This document shows positions 24,600 to 32,193 of a DNA stretch of 49,528 nt, piece by piece. Each line of letters begins with the position of its first letter. The stretch's first letter is position 1. The DNA is taken from the NCBI GenBank assembly GCA_050743125.1, contig JBOGEB010000011.1, forward strand, positions 1 through 49,528. Reading direction: 5' to 3'. The DNA is from JBOGEB01 sp050743125. Its GTDB lineage: Bacteria > Actinomycetota > Nitriliruptoria > Euzebyales > Egibacteraceae. The translations under genes were made by a program, and so were the position numbers. The notes beneath the pieces are model-generated. The model saw nothing but the letters and a program-made list of their open reading frames with translations. It was not told the DNA's origin and did no database searches.

Positions 24600-25076
24600 T
24601 CAGCGTAGATCGGGGCCGCTGCGTTCGAGTTCGGCGAGGAGCGCGTCGATCGCCCGGGGCTCGGGCTCCTCACGGCGTCCCAGCAGCTCAGCGCCCAGCA
24701 CGGACGCCTCGCGTTGCAGTTGGAACCGCTCCTCGTGGGTCAGCCCGATGCGGTCGGCCAGCAGCTCGGTCAGCCGTCCCACGCCGACGACCCGGATCGT
24801 TCGAAGCAGCTCCTCGGCCTCGTCGACGGTGCTCGTGCCGGCGAGCACCCTCGCGCGGGTGTGCTCCAGGGTGCGCTCGTCGAGGTCGCCCTGCTCGAAT
24901 ATGATGAGCAGGGCCTCGAGCGCGGCGCGACTTGCGGCGGCACCGCCCAGGGTCCGCAAACGCTGGGCTCTCGACGCTGGCCACAGGCCTACCCAGCTCG
25001 CCACGATCTCCTTCTGCAGGTCATCGAGGAGCAGCGCGCCCACGGTGGCGATCTCAGCCCTACGATCAACGTTCAT
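24600..25076 (-). CDS. Conserved hypothetical helical protein
   Basis: 158 residues starting MNVDRRAEIATVGALLLDDL. Predicted all-helical and soluble, with regular heptad-like patterns (RAALEALLIIFEQGDLDERT, LTELLADRIGLTHEERFQLQ) and a charged C-terminus. I do not recognise the family with certainty; no catalytic motif is visible. The frame stays open far upstream through the MoaD-like gene on the other strand, but that part is shadow. It precedes the GlnR-like regulator by 65 bp on the same strand, so the two probably share a transcript. Confidence 0.7.
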   Translation of the reverse strand: MNVDRRAEIATVGALLLDDLQKEIVASWVGLWPASRAQRLRTLGGAAASRAALEALLIIFEQGDLDERTLEHTRARVLAGTSTVDEAEELLRTIRVVGVGRLTELLADRIGLTHEERFQLQREASVLGAELLGRREEPEPRAIDALLAELERSGPDLR

Positions 25077-25136
25077 TCCACTAGGGTACGGATCGACCAC
25101 GCTGACGACCCCACCCACCCTACATAGGAAGCAGCA

Positions 25137-26270
25137 ATGTCGGTGCGCGTGCGGATGTTCGCGGCCCTCCGGGAGGCGGCGGGCGAGGGTGAGATCATGG
25201 TGGATCCCGGTTCGCTCCCCGAGCTGCTCGCCGCGTTGCGCGCGCGCTACGGCGAGCGGTTCGCCGCCCGACTCGCGCTCGCCAGCGTGCTCATCGACGG
25301 CTCCAGTGTCCCGCAGCACGCAGAGATCGACATCCCCGACGGCGCGGAGCTCGCCCTCCTGCCGCCGGTCAGCGGTGGCGCCTGCCGGGCTCGCGGCAGA
25401 GCGCCAGCGCGCGCAGGCGTCCACCGCCCGCGGACGGGACCCTCGGTCTCTGGGCGCCCTGGGCGCCCTGGGCGCCCTGGGCGCCAGGTGATCATCTGGC
25501 CTCGGCTCGCCACACCAGCGGTGCTCGGCGCGGCGGCGCTGGGAGCGCTGGTCGGCGGGCCAGCGCCGTTCGCGGTGATCGTCGTCGTGGTCGCCGGGGC
25601 GGTCGTGCTCGACGCCGCCGGGCTGTTCGCGCGGGCCGGGGCACGCCCGGTGGTGGTCGCCGCGGCCGGACCGGGCATCGCGCTCCCACTCGCCGTGGCC
25701 GTGGACCCCAACGCCGGTCTGCGGCTGTTCCCCGCCCTCGCTGCCGGCATGGTGATCCTCGCGTTCTGCCTGGTCCTCGGGTTCGGGCGGCGGGTCGGCA
25801 CCGCGGCCGGGCTCGGCGCGACCACCGTCACCGGGCTGCTCGTCGGCGTGGGAGCCTCGAGCCTTCTCCTGCTCCGCCACACTCCACAGGGGCTCCGCTG
25901 GCTGCTCGGGCTTGCCGTGCTCGTCGCGGTCACGGACGCGGCCGGGACCGCGCTGCGCCGCTGGGCGGTGGTGCCGTCATCCTGGCTGGAGATCGGGGTG
26001 CCGCTCGTCGCCGCTGCGCTGGCCTGTGTCGGGGTGTGGCGGGTGCTCGTCCCGCCGTTCGATCCCGTGACCGCGATGCGTTTCGGGCTCGTCGCGCTCC
26101 TCGCGAGCGTGTGCGGAACCCGGTTGGAGCTCTCGCTCGGCTTCGAGGCGGGGATCCAGCTCACCAGCGCGCCGCCGCGGCTCGGCGAAGGACGCATCCT
26201 GGCGAGCGTCGACGCGCTCCTGCTCGCAGCCCCGGCCGCTTACCTGCTCGCCCGCATGGTCGCGTTCTGA
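25137..26270 (+). CDS. MoaD/ThiS-like domain fused to a CdsA-like integral membrane domain
   Basis: Residues 1 to about 81 are a MoaD-type ubiquitin-like sulfur carrier (MSVRVRMFAALREAAGEGEI to LALLPPVSGG). In free MoaD the chain ends at that Gly-Gly, which is thiocarboxylated; here the frame continues through an Arg/Pro/Gly linker with GRPGRPGRPGR repeats into about 260 residues with roughly eight membrane helices. The membrane part resembles phosphatidate cytidylyltransferases near its end (EGRILASVDALLLAAPAAYL), but the full catalytic signature is not obvious. An in-frame GTG at 25488 could start the membrane protein separately, though no stop ends the MoaD part. The LmeA-like gene overlaps its stop by one base. 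A fusion as read; a sequencing or recent stop-loss explanation is possible. Confidence 0.75.
   Translation: MSVRVRMFAALREAAGEGEIMVDPGSLPELLAALRARYGERFAARLALASVLIDGSSVPQHAEIDIPDGAELALLPPVSGGACRARGRAPARAGVHRPRTGPSVSGRPGRPGRPGRQVIIWPRLATPAVLGAAALGALVGGPAPFAVIVVVVAGAVVLDAAGLFARAGARPVVVAAAGPGIALPLAVAVDPNAGLRLFPALAAGMVILAFCLVLGFGRRVGTAAGLGATTVTGLLVGVGASSLLLLRHTPQGLRWLLGLAVLVAVTDAAGTALRRWAVVPSSWLEIGVPLVAAALACVGVWRVLVPPFDPVTAMRFGLVALLASVCGTRLELSLGFEAGIQLTSAPPRLGEGRILASVDALLLAAPAAYLLARMVAF
25451..25485 (+). repeat. 9-bp tandem repeat (about four units) in the fusion linker
   Basis: TGGGCGCCC repeats with a 9-bp period, encoding Gly-Arg-Pro each time. Because the unit is a multiple of three, gain or loss changes linker length, not frame. 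Confidence 0.85.
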
Positions 26271-26953
26271 TGCGGGCGTTCCTCGCCTGGGTGATCGCTC
26301 TTGCCCTCCTCGCCGTGGCTGTCGATGCAGGCTTGGAACGGGTTGCGGAGCGGCGGGCGTCCCAGCAGGCGAGCGCGCTCCTCGACGCGCCGGCGACGGT
26401 CGATCTGCGGGGATGGCCGGTCAGCCTCCGCCTGCTGCTCGGCACGCTCCCGGCCGTGGACGTGCACGCGACCAACGTGCCTACCGACGCCCGGGTCCGA
26501 GTCGCCCGGCTGGACGCCAGGCTGTCCGAGGTCCGCCTCCGCCTGGCCGATCTGTCCACCGGTCGGCTGCCCGCCTCCGCCCGGTCGGGGACGTTCGTGG
26601 CCGACCTGGACCCGGCGGCTGTCGAGCGGCTCCTGGGTCCGGTTGGACGTGTCAGCGACATCCGGTTGGTTGCCGGGGCAGTCCAGCTCAGGGTCGTCGG
26701 GATCGTGGTCGACGCCGCCGTCGCGGTCGAGGACGAGACGCTTGTGATCACCCTCGTCAACGTCCCCCGCGATGCCCCGCGCGAGGTCCCCCGGCGCCTG
26801 AAGGTTCCGCTGCCTACGCTGCCGGCGGGCGCCACTATCGAGCGGGTCATCGTCCTCGATGGCGTTCTCCAGCTGCAGGGCACGTTCGTCCCAGCGCTCT
26901 TGGAGACGTCCCGCCGGGTGCCTCCACCCGCGTTCCCAGCCACTGGAAGGTAG
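26270..26953 (+). CDS. LmeA-like (DUF2993) phospholipid-binding secreted protein
   Basis: 227 residues with an N-terminal membrane anchor or signal (MRAFLAWVIALALLAVAVDA). The rest is a beta-rich lipid-binding domain: LRGWPVSLRLLLGTLPAVDV, DARLSEVRLRLADLSTGRL and an ending LQLQGTFVPALLETSRRV. LmeA of mycobacteria binds phosphatidylinositides and supports mannan assembly in the periplasm; whether that role holds here is unknown. The ATG overlaps the stop of the upstream fusion gene (TGATG), so the two are translationally coupled, which suggests that both act at the membrane. Confidence 0.8.
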   Translation: MRAFLAWVIALALLAVAVDAGLERVAERRASQQASALLDAPATVDLRGWPVSLRLLLGTLPAVDVHATNVPTDARVRVARLDARLSEVRLRLADLSTGRLPASARSGTFVADLDPAAVERLLGPVGRVSDIRLVAGAVQLRVVGIVVDAAVAVEDETLVITLVNVPRDAPREVPRRLKVPLPTLPAGATIERVIVLDGVLQLQGTFVPALLETSRRVPPPAFPATGR

Positions 26954-26998
26954 TCACTGTTTTCACCGTAGATTTCCAGGGTGAGTGCGCAGTAGAAC

Positions 26999-28150
26999 GT
27001 GGAGACAGTGAAAACCTCGAGCGAGCTCAGCGTCGCCGCGCCGCGCCCCGGGCGCGTCCCTGGGCGCTCCGGGGTCAGCGTCGCCCGAGCGCTGGGCTCG
27101 TCGACCCGGGCGGCGATCTACCAGCACCTCCGCCAGTTCGGGACCTCACGAACGGTCCGGGAGGTCGCCGCCGCTTTCCAGCTCCACCCGAACGTGGCGC
27201 GCACCCACCTGGAGCTCCTCGCCCAGGCCGGGCTCGTCGTCGTGGGCAGCGTGAAGCGGCCGGGCGGTGGCCGACCCGCGAAGGTCTACCTGGCCCGCGA
27301 GGAGATCGACGTCGAGCAGGGCGCGCTCGACGCAGCGGGTCAGCCGAGCGGCGGGGCGGGGGCGGCGCTCGTCGTCCGGCTGCTCGTCACGGTCCTCAAC
27401 CAGGGCGGTGAGCGGGCGAAGCCGGGTGTGCCGACGGGTGTGCCGACGACGAGCGGTTCGACGCTGATCCTCCAGGCCTACGAGGTCGCCGCCGCCGAGG
27501 GCCGCCGTTTGGTGCAAGGCGTGAGGGGGGATGCCCCCGCAGGCCAGGGGGCCAGGGGGGATGCCCCCGCAGGCCAGGGCGTGCGGCGGTCGGTTCAAGC
27601 GGAGATCGATCGGCCCCTCGAAGCCGCGGCGAGGACCGCGATTCGGGCGCTGCGCTCACACGCGCCCGACGCCAGGGTCGTCCGCGCGGGCCGTGACTGG
27701 GTCGAGCTCGCGGGCGTCTGCGACGCCGTCGAGCTGGTAGAGCGGGTCGACGCACCGCTGGCCGAGGCGTTCGAGCGTGGCCTCGTGGCCGGCGCGTTCG
27801 CCGGGTCGGGGGTGCAGGTCAACCTCGCGGAGGCCGGGTCGGTGCCCGGTGGCCCGCGGGCATGGCGCGCCCAGGTCGCGGCGCTCACCGGCGCACGCGC
27901 CGACATCGTCCCCGCCGGCACTGTCGACACCCGCGGCCAGCAACGCGAGACGGGTGTTGTGCACGCGATGCGGGCGGTCACCGGGCTGGGGGCCGGGGAG
28001 GTCCTCGAGGTGCTCGCCGAGGGCGCCGGCTCGCCCGCGGCGTTCGCGCGCTGGGCGGACCGGGCGGGCCACCAGCTGCTCGGCGTCGAGCGCGCCACCG
28101 ACCTGTCCGGCCGCCCCGCTATCCGCCTGCTGATCCGAAAGGGGTCTTAG
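26999..28150 (+). CDS. ArsR-like HTH regulator with a C-terminal cysteine-less TusA domain
   Basis: 383 residues. About 22-105: winged helix (STRAAIYQHLRQFGTSRTVR, FQLHPNVARTHLELLAQAGL, then a wing with GGGRPAKVY). About 150-300: a sensor-like middle domain containing VELAGVCDAVELVERVDAPL and a Pro/Gly repeat insert. About 305-383: a TusA-type fold (VDTRG..., GAGEVLEVLAEGAGSPAAFA, WADRAGHQLLGVERA) in which the catalytic CPxP is replaced by QQRETG, so it should not carry sulfur. GTG 26999 or 27008 may start it. It heads an operon with three DsrE-family genes. A sulfur or redox-responsive regulator is inferred; the ligand is unknown. Confidence 0.8.
   Translation: METVKTSSELSVAAPRPGRVPGRSGVSVARALGSSTRAAIYQHLRQFGTSRTVREVAAAFQLHPNVARTHLELLAQAGLVVVGSVKRPGGGRPAKVYLAREEIDVEQGALDAAGQPSGGAGAALVVRLLVTVLNQGGERAKPGVPTGVPTTSGSTLILQAYEVAAAEGRRLVQGVRGDAPAGQGARGDAPAGQGVRRSVQAEIDRPLEAAARTAIRALRSHAPDARVVRAGRDWVELAGVCDAVELVERVDAPLAEAFERGLVAGAFAGSGVQVNLAEAGSVPGGPRAWRAQVAALTGARADIVPAGTVDTRGQQRETGVVHAMRAVTGLGAGEVLEVLAEGAGSPAAFARWADRAGHQLLGVERATDLSGRPAIRLLIRKGS
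27524..27579 (+). repeat. In-frame tandem repeat, period 30 bp, with GC palindrome
   Basis: AGGGGGGATGCCCCCGCAGG plus CCAGGG occurs at 27524 and 27554, encoding RGDAPAGQGA/V twice. The GGGGGATGCCCCC core is a hairpin. It expands the coding region of the HTH-TusA regulator without breaking it. Confidence 0.85.
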
Positions 28151-28194
28151 CGCATGTGTCGAAACTCCCTACTCGACGGAGAGGTCGCGTAGCG

Positions 28195-28506
28195 GTGCGC
28201 ATCGTCTTGCTCGTCTCCACGGATCTGCCCTGGGCCTTGCAGCTCGTCAGCCTGTGGGCGGCCCAGGGCGACCATGTGACCGTCGTGCTCTTCGACGCCG
28301 CGGCGACCGCTGCCCGGGAGGGCCACCTCCACGCCGAGGCGGTCAGCAAGGCGATGACTGCCGGCGCGATTGTCGTCGCGCACACCGACGCGCTCCGGCG
28401 GCGTGCGATCGGTCCGGAGCGGCGGATCGGGGGCGTCAAGACCATGGACCTCGACGAGGTCGCAGACCTCATTACGGAGGGCGCTGACCACGTGATCTCA
28501 TTGTGA
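28195..28506 (+). CDS. DsrE/DsrH-family small protein
   Basis: 103 residues beginning VRIVLLVSTDLPWALQLVSL, with a Rossmann-like alpha/beta fold and the ending GVKTMDLDEVADLITEGADH. It resembles small DsrE/DsrH/TusB family members, which relay or sense sulfur; no cysteine is present, so it is not a sulfur carrier itself. GTG 28195 has GGAGAGG about 9 bp upstream and follows the HTH-TusA stop by 44 bp. Its stop overlaps the next start (TTGTGA), so the pair is translationally coupled. Confidence 0.78.
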   Translation: MRIVLLVSTDLPWALQLVSLWAAQGDHVTVVLFDAAATAAREGHLHAEAVSKAMTAGAIVVAHTDALRRRAIGPERRIGGVKTMDLDEVADLITEGADHVISL

Positions 28507-28904
28507 CCGGCCGCATCGTGGCCCTGATCCTGAACGAGGGCGCGCACACCGAGCGCGCGACGACCGCGCTGCGGCTGGCCGAGCGCCTGCTGGCCCGGGG
28601 CCACCGGGTGACGGTCTTTGCCCACGACTCCGCCGCGGGCCTGTCGGCCGGGACCGGGGAGCTGCCCGCTGCGGTCGCCTCGCTCCTCCGCCGCGGTGTG
28701 CACGGCGGGACGCTCGACTGGGTCGTCGAGGCCGACGCGGCCGAGGCCATGGGGATCGCTGGCTGCCAGGCGCCTGGCGTGGTGCCCGGTGACCACGCGG
28801 ACCTCTGGACGTTCGTGCGGGAGGCGGACATCGTGCTGTCCCTGGGCACTCTGGGCTGGGTTCTGGGGCCGGCGCAGCCGTCCCCGGCGGGCGGAGATCG
28901 GTAA
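28503..28904 (+). CDS. DsrE-family protein
   Basis: 133 residues: VTGRIVALILNEGAHTERAT, ALRLAERLLARGHRVTVFAH, a loop GIAGCQAPGVVPGDHADLW holding its single cysteine, and the ending READIVLSLGTLGWVLG. Fold and strand pattern match DsrE/DsrF proteins. GTG 28503 overlaps the previous stop. The Cys position could permit thiol chemistry, but function is not established. The third DsrE-like gene starts 1 bp after this stop. Confidence 0.78.
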   Translation: MTGRIVALILNEGAHTERATTALRLAERLLARGHRVTVFAHDSAAGLSAGTGELPAAVASLLRRGVHGGTLDWVVEADAAEAMGIAGCQAPGVVPGDHADLWTFVREADIVLSLGTLGWVLGPAQPSPAGGDR

Positions 28905-28905
28905 G

Positions 28906-29283
28906 GTGGCCAGGCGGGTGGTCAGCCTGATCCGCGCCCACCCTGGCGCGGTGCGGTCCTTCGAGCCGTCGCTCGAGGCCAACGCGTACGCGGTCGCCTC
29001 GGAGGTCGACCTCGCCGTCGTCCTGCGCGGCGCCGGGATCGAGCTCGCGGTCGCCGGCAGCGAGGTTTGCCCGGGCGCGCTCGGCGGTCGCGCGCTGCCC
29101 CCGGCGGCGAGCGCCGACGATCTTCGCGGCTTGCTGGAGAGCGGCGTCGCGGTCTATGTCGCCGCCGAGGATCTCGCCCAGCTCGGCCTGTCCCCGCACG
29201 ACCTCGTCGATGGCGTCCAGCTAGCCGACGTCCAGGGGATCGCTGACCTCCTCCGCGGCGCCGACGCGGTGCTCTGCTGGTAG
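28906..29283 (+). CDS. DsrE/TusC-family protein
   Basis: 125 residues: SFEPSLEANAYAVASEVDLA, VVLRGAGIELAVAGSEVCPG, GVAVYVAAEDLAQLGLSPHD and a terminal DAVLCW, a pattern common at the end of TusC/DsrF-like proteins. Two cysteines (EVCPG and LCW). GTG 28906 has GGAG about 10 bp upstream; GTG 28918 is an alternative. Last gene of the HTH-TusA/DsrE operon. The three small proteins may form a DsrEFH-like heterohexamer, by analogy with known sulfur-relay complexes. Confidence 0.78.
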   Translation: MARRVVSLIRAHPGAVRSFEPSLEANAYAVASEVDLAVVLRGAGIELAVAGSEVCPGALGGRALPPAASADDLRGLLESGVAVYVAAEDLAQLGLSPHDLVDGVQLADVQGIADLLRGADAVLCW

Positions 29284-29317
29284 GGGCTGCTCTTGTGGTG
29301 CGCCGTGCGGGTGGCCG

Positions 29318-30208
29318 TCAGCGGGCGGTCGCCCGGGCCAGGCGGTCATGGACGTCGTCGTCGAAGGTCGAGAAGAAGCCGGACAGGGCGTCGACCAGGT
29401 GGGTCATTGACGCAGCGGCGAAGAGCACCGGCTGGTAACGGGTGATGTCGTAGGGGAGGGACCCCATCGCAGCGAAGTCGAGGGAACGGATGTCGGCGCT
29501 GCGGTAGGCGGCCGTCTCGCCGAAGGACGAGAGGATGCCCGCGCCGTAGGCCCTCGGCTCCCCGTCCTCCCAGACCACGCCGAACTCCATCGAGAACCAG
29601 AACACCTGGGAGAGGAAGCGGAGGGCGGCGTCGGTCTGGGTGCGGGCCACGGCTTTGCCCACCAGCCGGTAGACGTCGGCGAAAGAGGGGCAGGCCAGCT
29701 GGTTGGCGTGCCCCACGACCTCGTGGACCACGTCGGGCTCCGGTGTGTACAGGGGCATACAGGGGTGTCGCAGGTACTGGGTGGAGTAGAACGCCGAGCC
29801 CGAGAAGGCGCCGTAGAACTCCCGCAGGGGGACCAGACCGGCGGCCGGCAGATAGCTGAACCCGGTGATCGGCGAGAGCGACCGGGTGACCTCGGTGAGC
29901 TGAGGGACATGGTCGGTCGGGAGCCTCAGCTCTTCCTTGGCTTCGAGATAGGCCCGACAGGCGTGCCGGTGGTGGAGGGGCTCAAGCTCGCGAGCGATCA
30001 CCTGCCACATACCGTGTTCGACGTCGGTGTAGTCAGGCTCGGGGATCTCCTCGCCCGGCCTCCAGTCCAGCGCCCGCGCGGCCAGGGCGTTGCGCCGGGC
30101 CCGGTAGTCCGGGTCGTGGAAACCCGGGTGGTTGCTGCCGAGGATCACCTCGACGGCGCCACGGTCGTCCCGCACGACCGGGGCGTAGAGCTGCGACCCG
30201 TCTGCCAT
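29318..30208 (-). CDS. phhA: Phenylalanine 4-monooxygenase
   Basis: Pterin- and iron-dependent hydroxylase converting phenylalanine to tyrosine. The 296-residue catalytic domain has the iron ligands in TPEPDVVHEVVGHANQLACP (two His) and the Glu in SMEFGVVWEDGEPRAYGAG, with typical SPITGFSYLPAAGLVPLREF. No regulatory ACT domain, as in bacterial enzymes. ATG 30208. Divergent from an Lrp/AsnC regulator over a 93-bp gap with a palindrome, so that regulator probably controls it in response to an aromatic amino acid. No pterin carbinolamine dehydratase is nearby. Confidence 0.95.
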   Translation of the reverse strand: MADGSQLYAPVVRDDRGAVEVILGSNHPGFHDPDYRARRNALAARALDWRPGEEIPEPDYTDVEHGMWQVIARELEPLHHRHACRAYLEAKEELRLPTDHVPQLTEVTRSLSPITGFSYLPAAGLVPLREFYGAFSGSAFYSTQYLRHPCMPLYTPEPDVVHEVVGHANQLACPSFADVYRLVGKAVARTQTDAALRFLSQVFWFSMEFGVVWEDGEPRAYGAGILSSFGETAAYRSADIRSLDFAAMGSLPYDITRYQPVLFAAASMTHLVDALSGFFSTFDDDVHDRLARATAR

Positions 30209-30264
30209 CCGGCACCCTCCACTTCAGATGGTCTCGCTCATAGTGGAGGATTCTTGCTATGTTG

Positions 30265-30281
30265 TCCAGCGTATCGCTGGA
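30265..30281. promoter_or_regulatory. Palindrome between phhA and the Lrp/AsnC gene
   Basis: TCCAGCGTATCGCTGGA: perfect 7-bp arms around TAT, 57 bp upstream of the phhA start and 21 bp from the regulator start. Probable binding site of the adjacent Lrp/AsnC protein; inferred from position. Confidence 0.7.
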
Positions 30282-30301
30282 TTACTAGACGATAGTTCGG
30301 A

Positions 30302-30760
30302 GTGAGGCCGTTGGATGCACAAACTGTCCAGCTCGATGCTGTCGATCACCAGCTCGTCGAGGCATTACGGGCCGACGGGCGCCTGTCGGTCAATGAGCTG
30401 GCCGCCCGCATCAACGTGTCGCGCGCCACGGCCTACCAGCGCCTCGCCCGTCTCCGGAGTGCGGGCGTGATCCGGCGCTTCACCGTGGAGGTCGATCCCC
30501 GCAAGCTCGGGCTTCCGATCGCTGCCCTGGTGCTCGTCAGCGTCGCCCAGCATGCCTGGCGGGGCGTGGGCGAACGACTCCGCCGCCTGGCCGGCGTGGA
30601 GTGGCTGGCGCTGTCCACCGGCTCATTCGACTACGTGCTGCTGGTCCGGGCACCTGACATCGACCACCTACGGGACGTGATCCTTGACGACCTCCAGTCG
30701 ATCCCCGAGGTCCAGTCCAGCCAGACCCTCGTCCTCCTCGACGAGCCGGCGGTGGGATGA
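30302..30760 (+). CDS. Lrp/AsnC family transcriptional regulator
   Basis: 152 residues: DNA-binding domain LDAVDHQLVEALRADGRLSV, NELAARINVSRATAYQRLAR, then the RAM effector domain (LPIAALVLVSVAQHAWRGVG, LSTGSFDYVLLVRAPDIDHL). GTG 30302 is used; an in-frame TTG at 30311 is possible. Divergent from phhA, hence probably an amino-acid-responsive controller of phenylalanine hydroxylation, like regulators of phh and hpd genes elsewhere. Confidence 0.93.
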   Translation: MRPLDAQTVQLDAVDHQLVEALRADGRLSVNELAARINVSRATAYQRLARLRSAGVIRRFTVEVDPRKLGLPIAALVLVSVAQHAWRGVGERLRRLAGVEWLALSTGSFDYVLLVRAPDIDHLRDVILDDLQSIPEVQSSQTLVLLDEPAVG

Positions 30761-30914
30761 CCGCGGTGTCGAGCGGCCGCGACCGCCTACGCGACAGCCG
30801 GACTCGCGCAGGCGGTCGCCAGTCTGAGTCCAGACGGGAGCAGACGGCGAGCTGCTCGCTGTCGAATGCCAAAGCTTTCCCAACGTCCTCTTCCTGGCCG
30901 CGGCGGCGATGAGC

Positions 30915-31139
30915 GCCAGACGTCTCCTCAGCGACCAACCGAGCCTCTTCCAAGACCGGGCCATGCGGTGAGAACACCGCGTCCACATCGCGGGTCGCCC
31001 GATCAGCGCCGTACGCCAACACCATCGCCGCGCCGCCGAAGACGTATACGTCCGCGCGCACACGACGTCGTTCCAAGCGCAGCGCCAGCGCCTTCAGCGC
31101 GCCTCGGATCGTTTCCTGGTCGAGCAGACGCTCGTTCAC
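30915..31139 (-). pseudogene. Nucleotidyltransferase (AbiEii/DUF6036-like) N-terminal remnant
   Basis: From GTG 31139: NERLLDQETIRGALKALALR, then VYVFGGAAMVLAYGADRATR and DVDAVFSPHGPVLEEARLV, with the GG...DxD-type nucleotidyltransferase core. Similarity is lost after about residue 75, and the open frame continues into unrelated sequence to 30537. The start overlaps the stop of the HTH gene (GTGA), so the two formed a toxin-antitoxin-like operon. Homologues continue for another 100 residues, so the protein is probably inactive. Confidence 0.7.
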
Positions 31140-31729
31140 GCGGCGTCGAGCTCAGACCGGTCAAGGAAAACCCCGCGGCGGCGGAACGCTGCAGGGCTGG
31201 TCTCCAGCGCGGCGACCCGAGCGGTCGGAAGCGCGCTCGTGAACCAGGCGCGGCGCAGGAACCGGGACGGCTCATGCGTCCATTCAGGGCAGCGCAGGTC
31301 GTGGTGCCAGGCGAGATGCTCGGCCACGGCGGCCAACAAGGCGTCCCAGCGGTGGTCGACCGGATGGGGTTCGGTGGCCAGTAGCGCTGCCCTGTGGGCC
31401 GCTGGGGCATGACGAAACTCCTTGAGGAACTCGCGGAGCAGGCGCCAACGCCTCGCTTCCTCGCCCGATGAGCTCAAGTGCACGGCCAGGTCGGCCAGCT
31501 TCATCGGCTGGTAAGAAGCCCCCTGATCTGCCGGTTCCGGCTGCAGCTCGAGTCGCAGGTGAAAGCCGGTGGCCGCGACCAGACGCTGCAGGGTCGGCAC
31601 CGTGGGTTGCCGGTGACCGTTCTCATAGGCCGATACCTCCGGTTGCGTCACACCCGCCCGCTCGGCGACCGCCCGCTGCGATAAGCCCGCAGCCGCACGG
31701 GCGCGTCGAAGGATCTCGGCGGCTGACAT
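31136..31729 (-). CDS. XRE-type HTH protein, antitoxin-like partner of a nucleotidyltransferase
   Basis: 197 residues. N-terminal XRE helix-turn-helix: MSAAEILRRARAAAGLSQRA, VAERAGVTQPEVSAYENGHR, QPTVPTLQRLVAATG. The C-terminal half (PTVDHRWDALLAAVAEHL-like: residues about 140-160 read HPVDHRWDALLAAVAEHLAW) belongs to a domain seen in HTH proteins encoded before nucleotidyltransferases. ATG 31729; the frame stays open upstream but shows no protein similarity there. It overlaps the truncated nucleotidyltransferase by 4 bp. Without a working partner it may be a leftover antitoxin or autorepressor. Confidence 0.82.
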   Translation of the reverse strand: MSAAEILRRARAAAGLSQRAVAERAGVTQPEVSAYENGHRQPTVPTLQRLVAATGFHLRLELQPEPADQGASYQPMKLADLAVHLSSSGEEARRWRLLREFLKEFRHAPAAHRAALLATEPHPVDHRWDALLAAVAEHLAWHHDLRCPEWTHEPSRFLRRAWFTSALPTARVAALETSPAAFRRRGVFLDRSELDAA

Positions 31730-31971
31730 GACCGTGATGATAGGGGATCGTTGATGCCTGAGCGGCCATACGCGGCGGGCTGTCAATCCCAGACCAGCAG
31801 GTACGCGGCACCGGAGCCGCGGAAGTTCGAAACGGAAATCTTGTCCTGCGTTTGTGGGGGGAAGATGGTGCGCTCTTCGCTCCACTGACCTGCCGAAACA
31901 GATGATGCGGCGAACACGGGCGGCTGACTTGAGCGGTTCGTCTATGAGATCGGCGGGCGTAGGCTGGCGGT

Positions 31972-32193
31972 GTGGACCGCGAGGATCACGTGGCGCGCAC
32001 GGTTGTCCAGCAGTGGCAAGCGGCCGGGAAGGCGCTCGCCGAGGTCTGGGCCCGGGAGCTCCGCGCGTTGAGCGACCAAGAGGCGCTGGCGGCTGCTGAC
32101 GCGCTGCTCTGGTTGGTCGACCAGCTGCCTGCAAAGGAGAGCGAGTGCGGCTTGGTCGAGCAGCAGCGGCTGTTCCCCCGGGCGCGCCCGTGA
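31972..32193 (+). CDS. Small protein of a nucleotidyltransferase module
   Basis: 73 residues, helical and charged (MDREDHVARTVVQQWQAAGK, ALSDQEALAAADALLWLVDQ). GTG 31972. Small proteins of this shape precede AbiEii-like nucleotidyltransferases, and this one overlaps such a remnant by 4 bp (GTGA). Probably the partner or antitoxin subunit. Not recognised more precisely. Confidence 0.6.
   Translation: MDREDHVARTVVQQWQAAGKALAEVWARELRALSDQEALAAADALLWLVDQLPAKESECGLVEQQRLFPRARP

Noticed and set aside
25451..25485. Phase-variable frameshifting repeat
   Set aside because: The unit is 9 bp, a multiple of three, so copy-number changes keep the frame.
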